The notes under the pieces were generated by a model. That model did not search any database, was not told the DNA's origin, and saw only the letters and a list, made by a program, of their open reading frames with translations. 64,000 nucleotides of DNA from Catenuloplanes atrovinosus (lineage in GTDB: Bacteria > Actinomycetota > Actinomycetes > Mycobacteriales > Micromonosporaceae): assembly GCF_031458235.1 (NCBI RefSeq), contig NZ_JAVDYB010000001.1, forward strand, positions 7,589,001 through 7,653,000, in the 5' to 3' direction. Both the position numbers and the translations under genes were made by a program. Shown here piece after piece: positions 44,821-53,810 of the stretch; within the stretch, counting starts at the first letter, position 1; each line of letters begins with the position of its first letter.

Positions 44821-45327
44821 TCAGGCGAGCCAGTCGCGTTGCAGCGCGATCCGTGCCTCGAGTTCCAGCAGAACCCGCTTGCGGGGGATCCCGCCGCCGA
44901 AGCCGACCATCTTGCCGCCCGCGCCGACCACGCGGTGGCACGGCACGATGACCGGGATCGGGTTGCGGTTGCAGGCGGTGCCGACCGCGCGGGCCGCGCC
45001 GGCGTCGCCCAGTCCGGTGGCGATCTCCCCATAGGTCACCATCTCGCCGTACGGGATGCGGGCGATCCGGTCCCACACCGCGCGCTCGAAGTCCGAGCCG
45101 CCGGAGACGGCCAGCGGCACCGTGAACGCGGTCAGCTCACCCGCGAAGTAGGCGCGCAGCTGCCCGATCGCCTCGTCGAGCAGCGCGTCCTCACCGCCGG
45201 TCCACGCGCGGGCGGCCGGGTGCCGGCCGAAGTGCACGCCGCCGACCGCGGCGGGGCCCGCGACGCCCGCGCGCTCGGCCGCCACGGACAGCTCGCCGAT
45301 CGGCGAGTCGATCACCATCCAGCGCAT
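44821..45327 (-). CDS. ogt: Methylated-DNA--protein-cysteine methyltransferase (Ogt/MGMT)
   Basis: 168 residues. Removes alkyl groups from O6-guanine by suicide transfer to cysteine. Active-site loop NPIPVIVPCHRVVGAGGKMVGFGGG with PCHRV, preceded by the helix-turn-helix YGEMVTYGEIATGLG and AARAVGTACNRN. N-terminal ribonuclease-like part is short but normal. ATG 45327. No Ada-type regulatory domain. Confidence 0.95.
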   Translation of the reverse strand: MRWMVIDSPIGELSVAAERAGVAGPAAVGGVHFGRHPAARAWTGGEDALLDEAIGQLRAYFAGELTAFTVPLAVSGGSDFERAVWDRIARIPYGEMVTYGEIATGLGDAGAARAVGTACNRNPIPVIVPCHRVVGAGGKMVGFGGGIPRKRVLLELEARIALQRDWLA

Positions 45328-45344
45328 GTCCCCATTGTCCCGCG

Positions 45345-46286
45345 TCAGCCGCGGGTGTATTCGATCTTGTAGAGGTCGCCGCTCTGCACCAGCCGGTCGT
45401 CGCCGCAGGTGTAGTCCGCCGTGTCGGAGGTGGCCAGGAACTCCTCGTCCTCCGCGGTCTGCTCGCCGTTGACGAAGATGACGAAGGTGGCCTCGGAGTC
45501 GACCGCGGTCAGCGCGATCCGGGCGTCGCGCGCCGTGTAGGTGTAGTTGACCTCGCCCTGAATCCGCAGCCGCACGGTCTGCCCGCTGACCGACCCGGTG
45601 TACTCCGTGCCGGTGCCGTAGTCGAACACGGCCGCACCGTCCTCGGAGAGGATGATCTTCGCGCCCTTCCCACCGGTCAGCTTGATCGTGCCGACGTTGG
45701 GGACCTCCAGGTCCTCGGTGTGCGTGGTCACGTTCCAGGTGCCGACCGTGCAGGAGTCTATGTCCGGGTTCACCGAGACGGTCGGGGTCGGCGTGCCGTC
45801 CGCGACCGGCGTGTCCTCCTGGTTGGTGCTCCAGACGGTGAGCCCGATGCAGCAGAGCAGCACCAGCACGACCGAGACCAGCGCGCCGATCAGGATGTTC
45901 AGGCCGCGCCGCCCCTTGTTCTGCGACGGTGGCGGCGTGTAGACGGGCGGGTACGCCTGCGGCTGCGCCGGGTACGAGGACGGCGGCTGATACGCCGGCG
46001 GCGTGTTCGGGTAACCGCCGCCGCTGGCCGGATAGCCCGCACCGCCGCTGGTCGGGTACGCCGGGGCGCCGCTGGTGTGCGGGCTGGGGTAGGCGTCGTA
46101 CCCGGAACCGCTGGTCGGCGACGGGTAACCGTTCGGCGGGGACTGGGGCTGCTGCGGGTAGCCGGGCGACGGATAGGGCGCCGGCGGTGCGGAGGTCACC
46201 TCGCCGGTGCCGCGGTAGTTGCCGCACTGCGTGCAGTTACCCGCCGCGTCGATCGTGCCGCCCCCACAGACCGCGCAGGGCCCCAT
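45345..46286 (-). CDS. Zinc-ribbon, proline-rich, single-pass membrane protein (paralogue 1)
   Basis: 313 residues. N-terminal zinc ribbon (MGPCAVCGGGTI, GNCTQCGNYRG), a disordered Pro/Tyr/Ser-rich stretch (30-125), a membrane helix (GLNILIGALVSVVLVLLCCIGLTVW) and an extracytoplasmic beta-rich domain (DSCTVGTWNVTTHTEDLEVPNVGTIKLTGGKGAKIILS) ending in YTCGDDRL...YKIEYTRG. The outer domain has the look of a small lipocalin-like barrel. The upstream gene is a paralogue. Confidence 0.75.
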   Translation of the reverse strand: MGPCAVCGGGTIDAAGNCTQCGNYRGTGEVTSAPPAPYPSPGYPQQPQSPPNGYPSPTSGSGYDAYPSPHTSGAPAYPTSGGAGYPASGGGYPNTPPAYQPPSSYPAQPQAYPPVYTPPPSQNKGRRGLNILIGALVSVVLVLLCCIGLTVWSTNQEDTPVADGTPTPTVSVNPDIDSCTVGTWNVTTHTEDLEVPNVGTIKLTGGKGAKIILSEDGAAVFDYGTGTEYTGSVSGQTVRLRIQGEVNYTYTARDARIALTAVDSEATFVIFVNGEQTAEDEEFLATSDTADYTCGDDRLVQSGDLYKIEYTRG

Positions 46287-46404
46287 GTCGCCTCCCGGCT
46301 TGCCGTCCCACCTTCAGACCCGACGCTAGCGGGTGCGATCCACTCGCCCCAATGGCCTCAACGGTCAGCGGATCTTACTCAACGAGCGATGTCGCGCCGC
46401 ACCG

Positions 46405-47430
46405 TCACTCGCCCCGGGTGAGCACCTCACGCTGCGCGTCCGGACCGGTCAGCGCGAGGTCGCTCGGGCCGCACTCGTAAGACCACTCGGTCAGCGAGGC
46501 CGGCCAGTCCGCCGGCGCGCCCGGCTCCGCCCCGTCCGGCGTGACCGTGAACGTGGCGTCGGACCGTGCCTCCGTCGCGGCCGTCACGCCGTCCGCGGCC
46601 CCGAACTCGAACGTCACCGTGCCGGCCACCGTGATCAGCGCGTCCCGGCCGTCCACGGTGGCGGCGTAGGAGGTCGCCTCGCCGTACTCGATCACGCCGG
46701 TGCCGTCCGCCCGGTAGGTGACGGCCGGGCCGACGCCGGTCAGCGTCACCTCGACCGTGCCGAGGTCGGGCAGCGCGACGAGTTCCCGCTGCTCGGCGAC
46801 GCGCCACGGCCCGACCAGGCACTCGTCCGCCACGGCCGCGGGCGACGGGGAGGCCGGCGAGGGGGAGGGCGACGGGGACGGCGACGTGGGCGCGGCCGCG
46901 ACCTGAGCCGGCGGCGGTCCGGTGAGCCGGTCGGCGGCCCGCGAGTCCGCGCCCGCGAACCGCACCACGACCGCACCGAACACGCCGGCCGCGACCACGC
47001 CGGCGACCGCCACCAGCACGACCGCGAGCGGGTGCGCCCGCTCGCTGCCGGCCAGCGCGGGGGAGGGCGCGTCGTACCCCATCACCGGCTCGGCCGGCCT
47101 GGGCGGCGGCGGGGGCGGGGGCGGGGGCGGAGCGGGGGTGCGCCACGAGGGCGGCTTCGGCACGCGGCGAGGACCGGCGGTGGCCCCGGGGACGACCGGC
47201 GTCCCCGAGACGGGCACACCGGACACGGGCGGGCCGGAGACCGGCGGCCCCGACACCGGCGGTGGCAGCGGCGTGGTCTCGGCCTCGTCACGCGGCGGCC
47301 CGGAAACGGGGCGATAAGCCGGATTCGTCGGGTAAGCCGGTGATTGCAGACGATCCCGGGACACGCCGCACCCGGCACACGTCCCGTCGGCCGTGACCGT
47401 CACCCCGCCACAGATGGCGCACGGTCGCAC
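46405..47430 (-). CDS. Zinc-ribbon, proline-rich, single-pass membrane protein (paralogue 2)
   Basis: 341 residues from GTG 47430, which has an AAGGAGG ribosome site. Same layout as its neighbour: zinc ribbon (RPCAICGGVTV, GTCAGCGVSRD), Pro-rich region with VSGPP repeats, membrane helix (LAVVLVAVAGVVAAGVFGAVVVRF), Ser/Pro linker, and an outer domain (DECLVGPWRVAEQRELVALPDLGTVEVTLTG, ITVAGTVTFEFGAA, YECGPSDLAL). The two Cys of the outer domain match those of paralogue 1, likely a disulfide. Function unknown. Confidence 0.75.
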   Translation of the reverse strand: MRPCAICGGVTVTADGTCAGCGVSRDRLQSPAYPTNPAYRPVSGPPRDEAETTPLPPPVSGPPVSGPPVSGVPVSGTPVVPGATAGPRRVPKPPSWRTPAPPPPPPPPPPRPAEPVMGYDAPSPALAGSERAHPLAVVLVAVAGVVAAGVFGAVVVRFAGADSRAADRLTGPPPAQVAAAPTSPSPSPSPSPASPSPAAVADECLVGPWRVAEQRELVALPDLGTVEVTLTGVGPAVTYRADGTGVIEYGEATSYAATVDGRDALITVAGTVTFEFGAADGVTAATEARSDATFTVTPDGAEPGAPADWPASLTEWSYECGPSDLALTGPDAQREVLTRGE

Positions 47431-47573
47431 TGCCCGGCCCTCCTTAGCCACCGACCCGGCCCTCCACGAAGGACCGAGCAGTGAACCTAACGGAACCCGC
47501 GCACCCCGCATAAGCGGTTGATCCGATCGAAATGAGTGAACGGATCGCCGAGTGGGACCTGTCCTAAAGGCCC

Positions 47574-49037
47574 CTAGAGCCCCTGCGCCCGGGCCCAGGC
47601 GCGCAACTCCGCCTCCGCCTCGTCGCGGGTCAGCGGGCCGCGCTCCAGGCGCAGCTCCTTGAGGTGCCGCCAGGCCTGCCCGACCAGCGGCCCCGGCGGC
47701 AGCCCGAGCAGCTCCATGATCGCGTTGCCGTCCAGGTCCGGGCGGACCCGCGCGAGGTCCTCCTCGGCCGCGATCCGGGCGATCCGCTCCTCCAGCGCGT
47801 CGTAGTCCGCCGCGAGTGCGGCCGCCTTGCGCCGGTTCCGGGTGGTGCAGTCGGAGCGGGTCAGCTTGTGCAGGCGGTCGAGCAGCGGGCCACCGTCGGT
47901 CACGTACCGGCGCACCGCGGAGTCGGTCCACTCGCCCCGGCCGTACCCGTAGAAGCGCAGGTGCAGCTCGACCAGGCGGGTCACGTCCGCGGTGACGTCC
48001 TTGGGGTAGCGCAGTGCCTTCATCCGCTGCCGCGTCATCCGCGCGCCGACCACCTCGTGGTGGTGGAAGCTGACCCGGCCGTCCGGGCCGACCGCCTTGG
48101 TGGCCGGCTTCCCGATGTCGTGCAGCAGCGCGGCCATCCGCAGCGTGAAGTCCGGCTCGCCGCCGCCCTCCAGCCGGATCGCGTTGCTGACCACGGTCAG
48201 CGTGTGCTCGTAGACGTCCTTGTGCTGCGCGTGCTCGTCGATGGCGAGCTTGAGGCCGGGCAGCTCCGGCAGGAAGCGGTCGGCCAGGCCGGTGTCGACC
48301 AGCAGGCGCAGCGCCGCGATCGGGTCCACGCCGACCATCAGCTTGGTGAACTCGTCGCGGATGCGCTCCGGGGTGATCCGGTCCAGTGACGGCGCCAGCT
48401 CGGTCATCGCGGCGACCACGGCCGGGTCGGGCGTGAACCGCAGTTTCGCCACGAACCGGGCGGCGCGCAGCATGCGCAGCGGGTCGTCACCGAACGACGA
48501 CTCCGGCGTGCCCGGCGTCCGGATCACGCGCGCGGCCAGGTCGGCCAGGCCGCCGTACGGATCGGTGAAGACGTGCCCCGGCAGGCTGACCGCCATCGCG
48601 TTGATCGTGAAGTCGCGCCGGACCAGGTCGTCGGCGAGGCTGGTGCCGTACTTCACCACGGGGTTGCGGCTGACGCCGTCGTAGGCCTCCGCGCGGAACG
48701 TGGTGATCTCCAGCCGCAGGCCGCCGCGCATCGCGCCGATCGTGCCGAACTCGCGCCCGGTCTCCCAGATGGCCTCGGCCCAGCCCTTGAGCACCGCGAG
48801 CGTCTCATCCGGCTGCGCGTCCGTGCAGAAGTCCAGGTCGTCGCCGAGGCGGCCGAGCAGCGCGTCGCGCACCGAGCCGCCGACCAGGTGCAGCTCGTGC
48901 CCGGCGTCGGCGAACCGGCGGCCGAGCTCGTCGGCGACGGGGGAGACGCGCAACAGCTCCGCGACGGCGTTGCGTTGCACGGCGGAGAGCTGGGCGCGCT
49001 GGTCGACCCCGACGGGGCCCTGGGACGTTTCAGACAT
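47574..49037 (-). CDS. cca: CCA tRNA nucleotidyltransferase
   Basis: 487 residues (M. tuberculosis PcnA-like). Adds or repairs the 3' CCA of tRNA. Head domain LHLVGGSVRDALLGRLGDDLDFCTDAQPDET with the catalytic DxD, RRDFTINAMAVSL, DPYGGLADL, DDPLRMLRAARFVAKL, then an HD domain (MAALLHDIGKPATKA, VSFHHHEVVGARMTRQRM, LVELHLRFYGY) and a C-terminal extension (ARVRPDLDGNAIMELLGLPPGPLVGQAW). ATG 49037. The frame continues far upstream, but this is antisense to the next genes and not coding. Divergent from the 338-residue gene, 84 bases apart. Confidence 0.96.
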   Translation of the reverse strand: MSETSQGPVGVDQRAQLSAVQRNAVAELLRVSPVADELGRRFADAGHELHLVGGSVRDALLGRLGDDLDFCTDAQPDETLAVLKGWAEAIWETGREFGTIGAMRGGLRLEITTFRAEAYDGVSRNPVVKYGTSLADDLVRRDFTINAMAVSLPGHVFTDPYGGLADLAARVIRTPGTPESSFGDDPLRMLRAARFVAKLRFTPDPAVVAAMTELAPSLDRITPERIRDEFTKLMVGVDPIAALRLLVDTGLADRFLPELPGLKLAIDEHAQHKDVYEHTLTVVSNAIRLEGGGEPDFTLRMAALLHDIGKPATKAVGPDGRVSFHHHEVVGARMTRQRMKALRYPKDVTADVTRLVELHLRFYGYGRGEWTDSAVRRYVTDGGPLLDRLHKLTRSDCTTRNRRKAAALAADYDALEERIARIAAEEDLARVRPDLDGNAIMELLGLPPGPLVGQAWRHLKELRLERGPLTRDEAEAELRAWARAQGL

Positions 49038-49121
49038 GGGACCGCCAGCGTATCGCCAGCCCGCACGCCCGCCGGACCCGACCGGCGCGCGCGGTCGCCC
49101 GGGAGGGCAGGATGGTGACCC

Positions 49122-50138
49122 ATGGCAGTTCCCGAGGCGCTGCGCGCGCTGGCCGGCCGGTCGTCGTTCTGGTCCGAGTGGTTCTTCCACAGCGAGGAGG
49201 AGGTCGAGCGTCCCGACCTGCTGATCACGTTCCCGGTCGCCGGCGGTTACCGGCTCCGGCTGGACCTGGACTTCGCACAGCCGTTCCACCTGCTGGAGCT
49301 GGCCGCGCCCGGGTCCGGCTCGCACGAGGGCGCGATGCTCGGCTGGGACGCGCCGGAGGACGGCCACCCGCACGTGCTGCGCTGGCCGGAGCTGGACCTG
49401 ATCGGTCGCGTGATCGCGATGGACGATCCCTCGCTGGCCCATCCCGGGCTGGTGGTCGCGCTGCTCAGCCGGTTCACGCCGGTCACGCTCGCGGACGACG
49501 TGCCGGTCGCCCGGGCGCTGTTCACGACCGCGTTCCGGGCGCTGCGCCCCGCGCCGCTGGAGGCGGGCCCGGAGCAGGAGCCGCTGCCGTTCTTCGCGGA
49601 GCCGCGCTGGTGGCCCGCGCCGGTGGATCCGGAGGCGCTCACCGACCGGGAGATCGACCGGCTGATGGCCGGCCGCGACGGGCGCCGCGCGGGCCTGGAC
49701 TGGCACCGGCACGACGGTCTCGGCTGGGTGGCGGTGCAGCGTGCGGAGCGCAACGAGCTCGGCTTCACGATCAAGAGCCTGCGCACCGGTACGGAGCCCT
49801 CCTTCCCCTACGCCGGACTGACCGAACTGCTCGACTCCGCCCGCCGGCGGCTGACCGCGGAGGTCTACGGCGCGCCCTGGTGCACGGCCGCCGCGGTGGT
49901 GCCGCTGGCCCGGCGGATCGTCCACGGCGGGGACCTCACGTCCGTACCGTCGCTGCTCGATGCCCTGGAGACGGCCGGTTGTGATCACCCGACCGTGCTG
50001 GACGCGCTGACCGAGCCGCTGGTCCCGGCGGAGGCCGCCTGGGTGATCGAGGAGATCGCCGGGGCCGCGCCCGGGACGCTGTTGCGCGAGGTCTGCGCGG
50101 GTGCGCCCGCGGACGCGGGAAGTGCTCGGGTTGACTAG
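49122..50138 (+). CDS. Uncharacterised protein of the pcnA-murJ interval
   Basis: 338 residues, no signal peptide or membrane helix. Acidic, Trp-rich (SSFWSEWFFHSEEEVERPDLLITF, AEPRWWPAPVDPEALTDREIDRLM), with the mid-part LDWHRHDGLGWVAVQRAERNELGFTIKSL. I do not recognise a domain. The position corresponds to the Rv3908-Rv3909 interval of mycobacteria, but this protein is not a MutT. Its stop is 57 bases before murJ, so they may be co-transcribed. Confidence 0.7.
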   Translation: MAVPEALRALAGRSSFWSEWFFHSEEEVERPDLLITFPVAGGYRLRLDLDFAQPFHLLELAAPGSGSHEGAMLGWDAPEDGHPHVLRWPELDLIGRVIAMDDPSLAHPGLVVALLSRFTPVTLADDVPVARALFTTAFRALRPAPLEAGPEQEPLPFFAEPRWWPAPVDPEALTDREIDRLMAGRDGRRAGLDWHRHDGLGWVAVQRAERNELGFTIKSLRTGTEPSFPYAGLTELLDSARRRLTAEVYGAPWCTAAAVVPLARRIVHGGDLTSVPSLLDALETAGCDHPTVLDALTEPLVPAEAAWVIEEIAGAAPGTLLREVCAGAPADAGSARVD

Positions 50139-50195
50139 GGTTCGTTCAACGCCGGTGGCACGCGGGTCCGCCGGGCGGGTCCGAGGGGATGCGAC

Positions 50196-51965
50196 ATGAC
50201 CGGCGGTCTGTACCGGAGCTCCAACGCAGGCCATCGCGACGGCCCCTACGGTGACGGGCAGGCGCCGCCGCTGATCGACGCGGAGGAGGCCCGGCTCACC
50301 GTCCCGGACACGGACACGCTGGGCGGCACCGGCGAGGTCCCGGGTGCGGAGCCGCCGTCGGGCGGCGGCAGCACGGCCGGCAACAGCCTGATCATGGCGG
50401 CGGGCAGCCTGGTCAGCCGCGGCACCGGCTTCCTGCGCACGGTGGTGCTCACGTCCGCGCTGGGCGCCGCGGTCGGCGACGCCTACACGACCGCGCAGAT
50501 CTTCCCCGGCCTGATCTACGAGTTCCTGCTCGGCGGCATCCTCTCCAGCGTGCTGCTGCCGCTGCTGGTCCGGCGGCGCAAGTCGGACCCGGACGGCGGC
50601 CAGGCGTTCACCCAGACGCTGCTCAGCCTCGCCGTGATCATGCTGGCCGTGGCCACCGTGATCGCGGTCGCCGCCGCCCCGCTGCTGACCATGATCTACG
50701 CGAGCGAGGAGTCCACCGGCGAGTACCGGGACCTGGTCACCAGCCTGTCCCACCTGATGCTGCCGATGATCTTCTTCACCGGCGTGTCCGCGCTGTTCAG
50801 CGCGGTGCTCAACACGCGCGGCCACTTCGCGGCGCCGATGTGGACGCCGATCCTGAACAACATCATCGTGATCGCCGCCGGCGGGGCGTACCTGGTGCTC
50901 TACGGCGCCTCGAAGATCGACCCGGGCGCGATGACCGCGGACCGGATCGCGATCATCGGCGGCGGCACGCTGCTCGGCATGGCGGTGCAGGCGGCCGGCC
51001 TGATCCCGGCGCTGCGCAAGGTCGGCTTCCGGTGGAAGTGGCGGTTCAACTTCGGCGACCTCGGGCTCCGCGAGCTGGGCAGGCTCGGCGCCTGGATGAT
51101 CTGCTACGTCGTGGTCAACCAGATCGGCCTGATCGTCGTGTTCAACCTGCTGAACCGCGCCGGTTCCCAGGGCGAGACCGGCCCGCTGATGTACAACAAC
51201 GTCTACCTGCTGCTGATGATGGCGCACGGGATCATCGCGGTCTCGATCATCACGGCGCTGATGCCGCGGATGAGCGCGGCGGCCGCGGACGGCCGCCTCA
51301 CCGACATCGCGGAGGACCTGTCCCGCGGCATGCGGACCGCCACCGCGGCGCTGGCCCCGGTCGCGGTGGTCTACGGCGTGCTGGCCGCGCCGATCATGGT
51401 CACGCTGTTCGGGCACGGCGCGATCGGCGCCGACGACGCGGCGGCCACCTCGATCGTGCTGATCAGCGCCAGCATCGCGCTGATCCCGTTCTCGGTCAGC
51501 CAGCTCTTCACGTTCGCCAACTACGCGATGTCCGAGAACCGGACCGCCGCGCTGGTCAACGTGCCGGTGGTGGCGGTCCGGATCGCGATCCACGTGGCCT
51601 GCTTCATGCTGCTCGACGCCCGGTGGGTCGCGGCCGGCCTGATGATCGGCAACGCGGTCTCGTACGTGGTCTCCGCCGCCATCTCCGCCACGGTGCTGCG
51701 CCGCCGGATCGGCGCGATCGGCATGCGCGACGTGGCCGGCTCGATCCTCAAGGTGATGGTCGCGGCCGCCGGCTCGATCGTGGTCGGCCTGCTCGTGATG
51801 AAATTGTTGCCGGGCGACGACACCCCGTCCCGGCTGGAGGCGTTCCTGAACCTGGTCGTCGGCGGTGCCGCTATCGGCGGTGCGTACCTGGGGCTCGCGC
51901 TGCTGCTGCGGGTACGGGAGATCACCCAGCTGCTGGACATGGTCAAGCGCCGGATCAGGCGGTAG
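50196..51965 (+). CDS. murJ: Lipid II flippase MurJ (MviN)
   Basis: 589 residues. After a disordered N-terminus (1-60) come the 14 membrane helices of the MVF family: NSLIMAAGSLVSRGTGFLRTVVLTSALG, AQIFPGLIYEFLLGGILSSVLLPLLVRR, LMLPMIFFTGVSALFSAVLNTRGHFAAPMWTPILNNI, ELGRLGAWMICYVVVNQIGLIVVFNLLN, MYNNVYLLLMMAHGIIAVSIITALMPRMSAAAADG, FTFANYAMSENRTAALVN. It ends after the last helix (KRRIRR), with no cytoplasmic kinase-like extension. In mycobacteria that extension is fused; here a separate gene carries it. Confidence 0.95.
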   Translation: MTGGLYRSSNAGHRDGPYGDGQAPPLIDAEEARLTVPDTDTLGGTGEVPGAEPPSGGGSTAGNSLIMAAGSLVSRGTGFLRTVVLTSALGAAVGDAYTTAQIFPGLIYEFLLGGILSSVLLPLLVRRRKSDPDGGQAFTQTLLSLAVIMLAVATVIAVAAAPLLTMIYASEESTGEYRDLVTSLSHLMLPMIFFTGVSALFSAVLNTRGHFAAPMWTPILNNIIVIAAGGAYLVLYGASKIDPGAMTADRIAIIGGGTLLGMAVQAAGLIPALRKVGFRWKWRFNFGDLGLRELGRLGAWMICYVVVNQIGLIVVFNLLNRAGSQGETGPLMYNNVYLLLMMAHGIIAVSIITALMPRMSAAAADGRLTDIAEDLSRGMRTATAALAPVAVVYGVLAAPIMVTLFGHGAIGADDAAATSIVLISASIALIPFSVSQLFTFANYAMSENRTAALVNVPVVAVRIAIHVACFMLLDARWVAAGLMIGNAVSYVVSAAISATVLRRRIGAIGMRDVAGSILKVMVAAAGSIVVGLLVMKLLPGDDTPSRLEAFLNLVVGGAAIGGAYLGLALLLRVREITQLLDMVKRRIRR

Positions 51966-52253
51966 TTTCAGCGGTCCACGCCCGGGATAAAGCAGTCGTC
52001 ACCCGATGGTTGTGGACACAGGCTTTGAGTAATCCCAGGTCGGGCCGCACAATCGTGGCAGGGTCCGGTCCGGCGCCGCCGATCACGGCGGCGTGGGGAC
52101 GGACGCTCCGGGAGTGCCCGCGGTCCAGGTAAGGTCGCTCTCGGCGGAAGCGGCGCGACGCCTACCCTTCGTGGGAGGATTGTCCGCAGCGGGTCAATCG
52201 ATCGATCACGGCGCATTGACGTGCGTGATGTTGTGATCACCGAGGGAGGACGG

Positions 52254-53810
52254 GTGACCCAGGTCGGCGAAGGTCGAGAGGCCGCCGAGGCGGTTCCGTC
52301 CGTGATGACCTTCGGTGAGCCCGCCGTCGGTGACGTCATGGCCGACCGTTACCAGTTGGAAGACCACGTCAACGACGACAGCGCCGGCCGGCAGATCTGG
52401 CGCGGCACCGACGTCATCCTGCGCAGGCCGGTCGCGGTCGTGCTGCGCTACCCCGGCGGCGAGTCCGCCACCGAGATGCTGCAGTCGGCCGTCGCGGCCA
52501 GCCGCGTCATCCACCCCAACCTGGCCGGCGTCTACGACGCGATCGACGAGGGCGAGCGGGCCTACGTCGTGCGCGAGTGGATCGACGGCCTGGCCCTGCG
52601 CGACCTGGTCACCGACTCCGGCCCGCTGGACGCGGCGCGCGCCATCGGGATCGCGCACGGCGTGGCCGACGCGGTCGCGGCCGTGCACGCCACCGGCATG
52701 GTCCACGGCAACGTGCACGCCGGCACCACGATGATCGGCACCGACGGCCGGGTCGTGCTGGCCGACGCCCGCACCGACGGCGACGACACGCCGGACAAGG
52801 ACGTGCGTGCGGTCGGCGGCGTCCTCTACTACGCGCTCACCGGGCACTGGCCGCACGCGGAGGCCGGCGCCTCCCGCCTGCCGGACGCGGTGCGTGACGG
52901 CTCCGGCACGATCGTGGCACCGCGCCAGGCGCGCGCCGGCGTGCCCGCCTACCTCGACGACCTCACCATGGACCTGCTGGATCCGAAGCTCGCGGTCCCC
53001 GCGTCCGACGTGCTGGCCGCCGAGCTGACCCGGCTCGACTCGGCCGCCGAGGAGCAGTACCTGGAGGAGGTCGGCCCGCTCCGGTTCACCGAGGGCGACG
53101 AGGCCAGCCCCGAGCAGCCCCAGAATGCCGCCCGCAAGATCGCTGTCGGCGTGGCGGCGCTGCTGGCCATCGCGGTCATCGGCCTGATGCTCGGCATCTC
53201 CGCGCTCGGCGGCGACGACCCCGGCGACCGGGACCCGGTGCAGGCCGGCGCGAGCCAGGGCACGGACGGGGGCGGCGGCGCCGCGCCCGGCGCGATCCCG
53301 AACCCGCAGCCGATCAAGCTGACGAAGGATCAGGTCCGCGTCGTCGACCCGGGACCTAACAGCACCGGTGACGACCGCGCCGACGCCGCGCTCGCGGTCG
53401 ACGGCGACGACGGCACCTCGTGGAACACGTCGACGTACAACACGCGCAAGTTCGGCAACCTCAAGCCGGGCATCGGCCTGCTGATCGACCTGGGCAGCCC
53501 GCGCCAGGTCTCCTCGGTCAAGGTGCAGCTGGGGGAGAAGGGCATCTCCGCGCAGTTGCTGACCGGCGACAGCGACCCGGCGGCCGGCAACACCGGCGCG
53601 TCGAACGACGTGTTGATGGGCTTCGACGAGCAGATCCGCACGACGTACTCGCAGATCGGCAAGGGCTTCGAGAACCACGACGCGCCCACACTGGCCTTCA
53701 TCGACGGCTTCGACCCGGACGCGAAGTACCAGTACCTGCTGGTGTGGTTCACGGAGCTGCCGGATTCGCGGAAGATCGTGGTCGATGAGATCACCGTCGA
53801 GGGGACCTGA
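52254..53810 (+). CDS. Pseudokinase with membrane helix and outer discoidin-like domain (detached MviN C-terminus)
   Basis: 518 residues from GTG 52254 (AGGGAGGA ribosome site). Residues 30-270 have a protein-kinase fold (YQLEDHVNDDSAGRQIWRGTDVILRRPVAVVLRY, AYVVREWIDGLALRDLV, AHGVADAVAAVHATGMVHGNVHAGTTM, VRAVGGVLYYALTGHWP) but the catalytic residues are missing: VAVVLR for VAxK, HGNVHAGTT for HRDLKPxN, LADARTD for DFG. Then a helix (AVGVAALLAIAVIGLMLGISALGG) and an outer domain with NF5/8-type features (DGDDGTSWNTSTYNT, LLIDLGSPRQVSSVKVQLG). In M. tuberculosis this unit is the C-terminus of MviN and, phosphorylated by PknB, recruits FhaA. Confidence 0.88.
   Translation: MTQVGEGREAAEAVPSVMTFGEPAVGDVMADRYQLEDHVNDDSAGRQIWRGTDVILRRPVAVVLRYPGGESATEMLQSAVAASRVIHPNLAGVYDAIDEGERAYVVREWIDGLALRDLVTDSGPLDAARAIGIAHGVADAVAAVHATGMVHGNVHAGTTMIGTDGRVVLADARTDGDDTPDKDVRAVGGVLYYALTGHWPHAEAGASRLPDAVRDGSGTIVAPRQARAGVPAYLDDLTMDLLDPKLAVPASDVLAAELTRLDSAAEEQYLEEVGPLRFTEGDEASPEQPQNAARKIAVGVAALLAIAVIGLMLGISALGGDDPGDRDPVQAGASQGTDGGGGAAPGAIPNPQPIKLTKDQVRVVDPGPNSTGDDRADAALAVDGDDGTSWNTSTYNTRKFGNLKPGIGLLIDLGSPRQVSSVKVQLGEKGISAQLLTGDSDPAAGNTGASNDVLMGFDEQIRTTYSQIGKGFENHDAPTLAFIDGFDPDAKYQYLLVWFTELPDSRKIVVDEITVEGT

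Noticed and set aside
49038-51593. Long upstream extension of the cca frame on the minus strand
   Set aside because: Antisense to the 338-residue gene and murJ; the conserved enzyme starts at the ATG at 49037.
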